Of a stretch of 20,690 nucleotides of DNA, positions 8,935 through 20,690 are shown piece after piece. The DNA is from Phoronis ovalis. Lineage: Eukaryota; Phoronida; Phoronidae. The stretch spans positions 5,429 through 26,118 of the forward strand of contig JAOXYB010052501.1 of assembly GCA_028565635.1 (NCBI GenBank). Reading direction: 5' to 3'. The notes below the pieces were generated by a model. It was not told where the DNA came from. It worked only from the letters and a program-made list of their open reading frames with translations, and searched no databases. Made by a program: the position numbers and the translations under genes. Each line of letters opens with the position of its first letter. Position 1 is the first letter of the stretch.

Positions 8935-10266
8935 TTTCGTAATGCTCTCCTTTCACTCTGCAAATTAATATTTTTTTCTGTCCCGCTCTGTCTTTAGCAA
9001 CAGCAACTTATATTATAGTCTTCATTACTGCGCTTAATATCTGTTTAATGAAGGGTTGTCGTATAATATGATCAGAGTTTATATATTGACTGAGTACTTA
9101 TATTAAACGATACCGGAAATTTAGTACAGTCAAAGAGAAAAATACATTGCGAATCTGAAATCCAAACTTAATGTATTCGCTCTTGTTCATGTAAAACAAA
9201 AATGACGATCCGCAAAGTCAGTTTATAAAAAGCAAAATAAAAAAAAATTAGTTAAGCTGCATTAAAAGGCACGTTTAGTTTTTCGTTTACACTTGATAAT
9301 TATACTAATATAACTCAAACAGTTTGTTTTTAGTCAAGTTGCAATAGTAAAATCTCTGAAATCTGTACAAAAACAGATAAATTATATCAATTCAAAGTTA
9401 TTCCTGTTCAAAACAATCAAAACTCTCAATGTTACTGTAAATTGTAGGTTGTACTTTGTCAATCCCTCTAAAATGTGAATCCTGTTTACGAGCAGAATCC
9501 CTGTTCTCGAACAAGACATCTGGACAAGCGGAAACTAAATGCAATACTAAAGGGAGAGAGCGGAAGCACTGATTGAAAGAAATTACGTTGATTGCACGAT
9601 CGATACACAATTAATGTTAAAGTACCTGGCCGGGGCACTTCTACAACTACAGTCCTTTCCAATTAGTAATTGTTGGCTCACATCATGATAATTATCGTGA
9701 ACATTAAAAAAAATATTGCCAACTGTAGGTTTTGAGCAGTTAGGCAACTACCGAATTTTCTGAATAGTGAATAGATCAAAATCGTAGAGTACTATAACAG
9801 TAATTAGGAGAATCTTATTGGGATATGTAGTTTATGTCTGGTTGCACTCTTGATCCAAAGGCATACATATAACAAGTATGGTAACCAAACAAAAATTGGT
9901 GGGGTGTGAGGCCTAAGGCAAAAACTCTTACCCCATGGTAAAAACTGCACTCCGTTTGGACTTTTTTTTAATTTTGGTAGTAGAAACTATTTTTCGTGCA
10001 GGGGATAAGCTGTGTTTTTCTTGTTTGTGACTTGCAGCAGTACCACCAGGTGGTCTTTAGTCGACAAAAGAGCCAAGGACACGCAGGAAGTGCAGCAAAT
10101 TAATAATTAATATAGTATAAAGACATTTGCAGTCGAGTAGAGAAGCAGACGTTAGCTTTTGGTTTGCATCAGCTTCGGATTTATGAATAAATGGCCCGAT
10201 AAATTCGTAAATGCTTTAAAAATAATGGGGAATAATGTCCCCTGATTTTCGCGCCTGCCAGAAAAA
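8935..10266. other. Intergenic region between two divergent promoters
   Basis: This stretch would separate the 5' end of the peptide-precursor gene (minus) from the ASS1 promoter (plus). On the minus strand TATAATATAA (9017-9008) lies about 75 bases before the proposed ATG and could be its TATA box. CCACCAGGTGG at 10043-10053 resembles a CTCF core motif. The 70-codon open frame at 9398-9610 (minus) shows no domain or signal. Nothing else is supported. Confidence 0.55.
9008..9017 (-). promoter_or_regulatory. Possible TATA box of the peptide-precursor gene
   Basis: TATAATATAA on the minus strand lies about 75 bases upstream of the candidate ATG. AT-rich DNA makes such matches common, so this rests only on position. 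Confidence 0.22.
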
Positions 10267-10279
10267 AGGTCAAAGTTCA
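10267..10279 (+). promoter_or_regulatory. DR1 nuclear-receptor element (HNF4/RXR type)
   Basis: AGGTCAAAGTTCA differs from a perfect DR1 (AGGTCA-A-AGGTCA) at one base. It lies 28 bases before the TATA box. A further half-site in inverted orientation, TGACCT, follows at 10289-10294. DR1 elements bind HNF4 homodimers and RXR heterodimers; use in this gene is inferred. Confidence 0.5.
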
Positions 10280-10306
10280 GCACATGTTTGACCTGTATAT
10301 GCACGG

Positions 10307-10314
10307 TATATAAA
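10307..10314 (+). promoter_or_regulatory. TATA box of the probable ASS1 promoter
   Basis: TATATAAA is followed 30 bases later by ACTCACA, an acceptable initiator with A at 10337. A short ATG-free leader and a good splice donor come next. The spacing is canonical for an RNA polymerase II core promoter. Confidence 0.5.
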
Positions 10315-10336
10315 ACTTATAAAGTATTGACAACTC

Positions 10337-10415
10337 ACACATTCGACTGGAGTTCCGCCCGGGAAATTCTGTAGTGTGGAAGGAATAAGGAAGGACTATC
10401 GACGGTCTTATTCAG
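10337..10415 (+). other. ASS1: Probable non-coding first exon (5' UTR) of ASS1
   Basis: About 79 bases lie between the predicted start site and the donor TTCAG|GTAAAT. They contain no ATG and are more GC-rich than the surroundings. The next plus-strand exon with a fitting acceptor is at 14310 (TCTTTAG), 26 bases before the ASS1 start codon. The link is inferred from strand, order and absence of another plus-strand gene between them. Confidence 0.45.
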
Positions 10416-13400
10416 GTAAATTACCATTGTAAAGTAGTTCACTCGAGCTGTATTCAACTACGCTATAAATCAAGCATTTTGTAACTATAAATTGGGGAGT
10501 GAAGAGGTGTGTCTTCTGTCGGGACCGGCAATTCTGCACCGGTCGTACTTATTGACCTCTTTTGTTCTTTTTCTTATTCACTGTATTAAAAAGACATCGA
10601 TAAACTTGAGAAAGTACAAATAGCAGCTCGTGTTACTTCTTGTATATTACAAGACACGGGAAAAAGCAAGAAGAAAATTACATGGGGGTGATTACATGCT
10701 GTCAGTCCTCTGCCCTGAATTAACTTAATACTTATTATGTCGTCTAGTGAGTAGTGATGTTTTACACTTGTTTTACGACAAATAAAGCCAAAATATTAAA
10801 GGAATTTTTTACAAAATATAGCAAAAGTAAATGTTGTTTCTGTGTATAGTAATTAAATTTTCCTGTGGAGATTGCATCATGTTTATGGTTCGTTGTGATC
10901 AGCAACAAGTACATTTTGCTGCCTGCCTATTATGAGTGAAACCGGAGTAAAACCCCTGACGTGCTATTCTATTGTGTGTCGGCAAGATGTTTATTAGTGA
11001 CATATGTTATGTAATTTACTCAGCAATATACCATTAACTCTGACTAGGACTATGATGTCATGACAGTCCAGGGAATGCAACAGCCAACAAGTATTGTTAT
11101 ACACAATCTGGCCACTGCTGGAGTTAATACACTAACGCACTAAGTAAGTGCATGCACTAAGTATTTCTACCTTGCTAAAGCTGTTTATAGACCCTTCAGT
11201 TCATAGATCTTCGATCGGTTCAATTAGGCACCAAAACTACTATATATACTGCTTATTGCGCCAGGTTAGCTGTTTCTTATTCTATATATAATCTTTAAAA
11301 GACTTTCAGTTTCACTTTTCTTTATCATAATCAAATCATTTCAGCATCATCTGAAGCTTTGAAAACACTCTAGACAACATAAAGAGTTTATATATATTAT
11401 GTAAGAGATCATCATGTAGTATTTATTTTTGTTTAATGTTGAAGACAAAAGCAAGTATTTTTGCCAGCAGAGATTTGTTTGTAACTAGAATATCCTCATA
11501 TTTGTAAAATGAGTCATTTCAAATTTGTTTTCTGTTTACATTGGTTAGTATAATATGTATACAAATCTATTGAATGGAGGGGGCATAGTAAAAAGAGTGA
11601 GTTTCATGGAAATTGTTTATCATTTTGAATCAAAAGTACCATACCCATATTTACCCATACCCCTATTTATGATATAAAGAGTACTTAGATTTATTTGATC
11701 TATACTGTTGACAATCAACTGCTGAGTGACTGCTGAAAATGATATTAAAATTTGGGATTGGGGGTTATAGCTTTTAGCTTTTGGGTTTCTATATCAGTCA
11801 CTAAATAATAATCATAAAAGACAAAAAGAGTAAGCAAAACATGAAACAACTATATAGCCATAATTGTACCGAACATCGGGAAATTGTGACCAGTATTTAT
11901 ACCAGGAAGAATGAAATTGGGTTCGTTCCGGCATCATGTCCCCAGTAGGTAATATACACAAAATGCCCCCCTCCATGGCCTTTACAGCTACATCACAGTC
12001 AGCACAGGTACTGATGTGGACAACAAACTAGAAAATATAACAGTACATTAGTTTCTACAGCTAGAATTAGAAATTTCCATATAGACTTAGTCTAAAATTA
12101 TGTTGAGTCTGAGTTTAGGCTCATGCAAGCATTTTATGATGGGAATGCAAATGCTGAGAAAAACAGGAACAGCCCTGAAAGTGAAGAACACTTTATATTT
12201 CCATATGTATAAAATTAATGTTACATGGAATTTTATATTCAAATTTTAAAAAATTTACTGATATCAAATGTCACCGTGACATTGTCAAATTATAATCTTG
12301 ATTTCGTCAGCCGACACTGATCACATTATTAAACAAAACAGTATGCATAAGATAAATTTTGTCATGAGTCCTTCTAATAAATGAGATTTATCCGAGAAAT
12401 CTGCTTAAAACTATAATCACGAGATGTTTTCCTGTGATAGCCTGCTTGAAACATCCCACACTGGCTTATAAAAAGAGTAAGTTATTTCACCTGATGTGCA
12501 AAGTAGAATATATTGCAGACTATTATAATTTCAAATTTTTATTTACAGTTCACTCTGATTTTTCATGTAAATGAACTTGCTCCAAGAACCAAGAACATTT
12601 TTTTACTTCAAGAATAACCAATCAGACACAACAGTAATGACAAACTGTATTTATTAACAGTTTCATGTTAGCATTTTCTTTTCAGTCTAACCACATTTGA
12701 CATAACTCTAAAAGCGTGGTTGCAACAATTTTTTCAAGTGTCCCACCAGGAGGAGCGACACTGGAAGTGAACAATTATGTTATCATAGTTTACAAGAAGC
12801 ATTAATGATGACTCTTGATAAATGATTTCCCTGTCCCCTTTTATAGTGACATAATTCATAGTAACAAGATTCCAAACTTTGACGAAAAAAAGCTTGTAAG
12901 AACTGAAGAACAAATGTATCCTTCTCCCGTTGCTATATTCCACTTTCATTTGAAGACTACCGCTGGAAAAATACTACCCAATTACATATGTCAAAATTCA
13001 TACTTTTGCCTTAGCTCAAATAATCATCGAATTTCACTTTAAAGAAACTAATATTTGTATCAGCTGTATATATCCCTCATTAAGTCCCCTTTCAAATTAA
13101 AACAACCAATAATTCCAGCACATAGAAACATTGCTTAAAATGAGGAACAGAACTACTTCGCGGACATACTATGTCTAATGTAACGCCTGAAGTGTAGCTG
13201 CACCTAATTGTGTCATTACGCAATCTGTTGAAGGCCTATACACTTTCTCGATTGTAGCTTTTATGAACAGCATCCTCCACACTCATTTTTTCTTGAATTA
13301 TTACAACGACTCAAAGTAGGCCCCTGCAATAGTGAGCTCTGCATGTAATAATCATAATTCAACTATTGTGTATTTATGTAGCTGATCTAGCTGAATGACG

Positions 13401-14309
13401 TCAACTATCATGTATTTGTTTGTTCAGCATTTGTTTAATAAAAGTCAACTATATTTATGCCGGTTGTAGATGGGCAATTCAGCTAGTATTTCTACTTTAA
13501 AACAATTCAAGTTAACATAGCAAAAATTCAAGTGGAGTCCTTCTAGGGGTTTATGGTATTAGGATCATTTGATGACATTGTGTCTTAAAAACGGTATTAA
13601 TTTAAGCATTATGAAAAATCTTTTTACTTATCTGTCACATGCTATGTAGGGGGCCATTTTGGGTAAGAATCGTGTTTTTCAAAATGTGAACTTCAAAAAT
13701 AAATGCTAGTTTATCACCCCTGCAGATACTAGCTAAGCTAAAATTTGGCCAAAATTAACTTCCAACTAGGAACTCTAATGCATCTCAGATTTTTGAAATT
13801 CTTAGTTCTGAAATGATGTGATTCTAAAGATATGGGTGTTAGAAAAAAAGGAAACATTTCTGGCAGTTGAATTTTGGAAATCATAACTTTTGAATGATAC
13901 GAAATTTGAGACACTGTTTTGGAGATCTCTACTTGAAGTTAATCTTTGTCAAGTTTCAACTTTCTATCTACAGGGGTGTTGCACTGATATTTTAAACTTT
14001 ACATGTTGAAAAGTGTGAGCTTTTACCCAAAATGGCCTCCTTACTAATTACACAATCATGTGACAGATAAAGTAACTTTTCGTAATCCTTTTAAAGTTAA
14101 TAAGTATTTTTATCAGACCATTTTTCATTAAACTGTCCAAATTTGACTCAAAGTGAGTGTAAATAAGTTGCCCCGAACAGGTCCAGCCCCGTTAATGTAT
14201 TTACATATCTCATGTTTTAAGTTTGCTGTTATGACCCATCTATTGTCCAAATAAAGATATTATAAAAAATACTTATTGTGATATGTATGATTTCTGATGT
14301 CTTCTTTAG
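10416..14309 (+). other. ASS1: Proposed first intron of ASS1
   Basis: This 3.9-kb AT-rich stretch has no convincing coding exon on either strand. It holds a large imperfect palindrome at 13559-14141. It also has the small direct repeat GCACTAAGTA at 11137 and 11154, which flanks the palindrome AGTGCATGCACT (11147-11158). The overlapping open frames at 12734-12949 and 12815-13042 lie on opposite strands and neither resembles a protein. Confidence 0.5.
13559..14141. repeat. Long imperfect inverted repeat (foldback/MITE-like element)
   Basis: Two arms of about 290 bases mirror each other around position 13848. Matched blocks are: TTATCTGTCACATG at 13628-13641 with its complement at 14057-14070; GGCCATTTTGGGTAA at 13652-13666 with 14023-14037; CACCCCTG at 13715-13722 with 13971-13978; and ATTAACTTC at 13754-13762 with 13935-13943. 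All pairs share nearly the same centre, so this is one structure with small indels. The arms have diverged, indicating age. I could not define target-site duplications. Confidence 0.8.
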
Positions 14310-14335
14310 CATATAGGTAAACCATACCAGCCAGA

Positions 14336-19077
<4,742 letters not shown>

Positions 19078-19360
19078 TCTTCCAAATCAAATCAGAAAGC
19101 TGTCCTACATACAATGTGACTTAATTATGAAAAAACACAATATTCCTAAAAGTATAAAGTTTGATGTATGGAACTGGTTCAAATCTGTATTTGTTTTACT
19201 GTTAAAAGGTAATTTTACTGGTACTGTATGTTACCGATGTTGAGTGTTAATTTGTACTCTGATAAAAATATCGGTAATATCATGTGTTTTACCCGATGTG
19301 GCAGCTGTGAATCAACCTTAAACAACAGCACAAATGCGCAAGTTTATGCATTCCTGCTAC

Positions 19361-19366
19361 AATAAA
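19361..19366 (+). terminator. ASS1: Candidate ASS1 poly(A) signal
   Basis: AATAAA lies 283 bases after the TAG stop and is the only canonical hexamer I found in the downstream flank. Confidence 0.5.
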
Positions 19367-19872
19367 TGTCAAAAGCATACAGATAACTGAGAAATAACAC
19401 GGGCAGTCTTGTAGCTTCATTTCTGTGAATTTTTTATCTAAACAGCTAACAGGTGTTTATAAATGTTACATATACTGCATGTTATTTTATTTTGTCTTTC
19501 CATTCATGCTCATAGCATGATGCAGTTAATTAACAATCATAATAATAACTTTGTGACTAAAATTTAATAGCTAGAATAGAAAGACTGATTCAATGCTTCA
19601 GATATTGTATTATAGGTTGCCGTGACTTGTAATACTTCACTTTGTATGTGGTATATATCTTGTATCAAACGCTACATGTGATGCCAAAAAGGCGCACAAT
19701 TCAAATATGTCCATTCAGGTGTTCTAAATGTTAAGCTATTGTTAATATGTTTGAAAATTTGCAAATGAAACAACTAATCGACCTAATACTGGTTATCGCT
19801 TAAAGTAAAACATATAAAGCAGTAGAATATCATTACACAAGTACCACAAAACTCTGATTCTTGGTTCCAATG

Positions 19873-19878
19873 TTTATT
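19873..19878 (-). terminator. TRUB2: TRUB2 poly(A) signal just after the stop codon
   Basis: On the minus strand AATAAA begins three bases after the TGA stop, predicting a 3' UTR of only about 25-40 bases. A GT-rich stretch (TTTTGTGGTACTTGTGT) follows some 25 bases on, as expected downstream of a cleavage site. Confidence 0.5.
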
Positions 19879-19881
19879 TCG

Positions 19882-20539
19882 TCAGCTTCCAGATAAAAAC
19901 TTTCTTTCTTCACCACTGCTTAATAATGTCGTACTTTCCACTGGAACTTCCGCTAAAAGTTTTTGGTGTTTAAGGTTTTCACGAGTTACTAATTCTCGGC
20001 AAGCTTTTATATTGCCTATGATATGCTCAGCTGTCCAATGTTTTCGTAACAAAGCATGTGACAGCATAAATGGTCCATACCTTATTCTACGAACTTTTGT
20101 ACAAACAGCAGAAGAACGCAAATCAAGCCCAATTTCATGGATTAATTTCATGAGGTAATCACTTGTTTCATTTATTGAGTGAATTTCTGTAATAAATATC
20201 TCATCTTAGTCCACTATTGACAATACCTAGTTACAGAAGGAACAAACAACAGAGCATCTGTTTCATGATATACTCTGTCAGTAAAAATAATGAAAACAAT
20301 ATACTTGCAGTTTCTGACGATAACTATCATATCTACTACATTAAAAGGGTAAAGGTGTGACATGTTTTGAATTATCCAGCATATTTATTTATACATACCA
20401 AGTGTAAAGTCTGGAGGTTTAAATTCCACACATTTTAATCCATACACTACAGTGGGTATCTTCTGACCCGGAGTATGGGCAGGCCTCACTAAACCTTTCA
20501 TAGCTAATTCATATGCTTCTTGAGACTGCAAATCAACAC
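19882..20539 (-). CDS. TRUB2: TRUB2 mitochondrial pseudouridine synthase, C-terminal exons (5' part outside window)
   Basis: Two minus-strand exons are visible: 20539-20399, and 20186-19882 ending in TGA. They join in phase as G|AA through a GTATGT donor and a TTATTACAG acceptor. The translation runs from VDLQSQEAYELAMKGLVRP through VEFKPPDFTLE to the TruB C-terminal motif YLMKLIHEIGLDLRSSAVC, then TKVRRIRYGPF. Vertebrate TRUB2 has closely matching stretches, and bacterial TruB has the equivalent LRRTRVGPF motif. TRUB2 is a TruB-family enzyme acting in mitochondria, linked to pseudouridylation of mitochondrial mRNA and to 16S rRNA/mitoribosome assembly. The catalytic Asp motif is encoded to the right of the window, so activity cannot be judged here. 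The tail after LRKHWTAEHIIGNIKACREL is variable. Confidence 0.93.
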
Positions 20540-20690
20540 CTGATTCAGCAAAAAAGACATTAGGTTAACAAATTTTCAACAATTAAGCAATCTTCGGAGG
20601 GCATAATAGAACGAGAGGTCTGCAGGTGCAGACAGATGCCCATCATATGATGTAGTTTCTGTAGTTGTAAAGCCATCTTTGTATGTATAA
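20540..20690 (-). other. TRUB2: TRUB2 intron (right edge)
   Basis: Upstream of the exon acceptor (TTTTTTGCTGAATCAG on the minus strand) I could not find the conserved SHQK-containing TRUB2 segment that should precede it, so this is read as intron. A minus-strand frame open from the window edge to about 20588 contains TTTETTSYDGHL but does not align convincingly with TRUB2. Confidence 0.5.

Larger units (their letters stand above)
19078..19881. other. ASS1 3' UTR and short gap to TRUB2
   Basis: The two genes converge here, about 800 bases apart at their stop codons. The left part should be the ASS1 3' UTR. No further coding sequence is visible; the open frame at 19061-19243 overlaps the ASS1 tail in another frame and is a shadow. 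Confidence 0.7.

Noticed and set aside
9398-9610. 70-codon minus-strand open frame
   Set aside because: No recognisable family, no secretion signal and no splice-consistent neighbours; chance length in AT-rich DNA.
12734-13042. Overlapping open frames on both strands in the proposed ASS1 intron
   Set aside because: Neither has domain features, and the mutual overlap suggests chance openness.
20588-20690. Minus-strand frame with TTTETTSYDGHL as another TRUB2 exon
   Set aside because: Partial likeness to the TTYDHV region of TRUB2 only; the following SHQK segment is missing and there is no matching donor before the next exon.

Overview
The window is animal nuclear DNA. It is AT-rich, its genes are split by short GT-AG introns, and it carries a MAM-domain extracellular protein, a KR-processed secretory (neuropeptide-like) precursor, animal argininosuccinate synthase and a metazoan TRUB2-type pseudouridine synthase. 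An invertebrate bilaterian, perhaps a spiralian, fits best. The phylum cannot be fixed from the sequence.

Layout, left to right. (1) 1-4204, plus strand: the 3' part of a secreted protein with a Thr/Pro-rich mucin-like stalk and two MAM domains. Eight exons join in phase, the last adding only 8 coding bases. (2) 4205-6581: 3' UTR and intergenic DNA. (3) 6582-7665, minus strand: the main exon of a neuropeptide-like precursor with an eight-cysteine N-terminal domain and about seven related peptides of the form aromatic-G-S/T/A-L-F-M-G. A phase-matched first coding exon of only five bases (ATGAG) at 8930-8934 would complete a canonical signal peptide and give a 362-residue protein. (4) 10267-10415: a likely promoter with a nuclear-receptor DR1 element, a TATA box and a non-coding first exon with a strong donor, best read as the start of the ASS1 gene. 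(5) 10416-14309: a large first intron holding a 583-base imperfect palindrome. (6) 14336-19077, plus strand: complete argininosuccinate synthase in 12 coding exons (417 aa). (7) 19882-20539, minus strand: the last two exons of TRUB2, tail-to-tail with ASS1; the rest lies past the right edge.

The four genes do not form a pathway: they are an extracellular adhesion/mucin-like protein, a signalling-peptide precursor, a urea-cycle/arginine enzyme and a mitochondrial RNA-modifying enzyme. The most novel item is the peptide precursor, which I could not assign to a named family. ASS1 and TRUB2 also lie in the same human chromosome band (9q34), so their adjacency here may be a remnant of ancient linkage.
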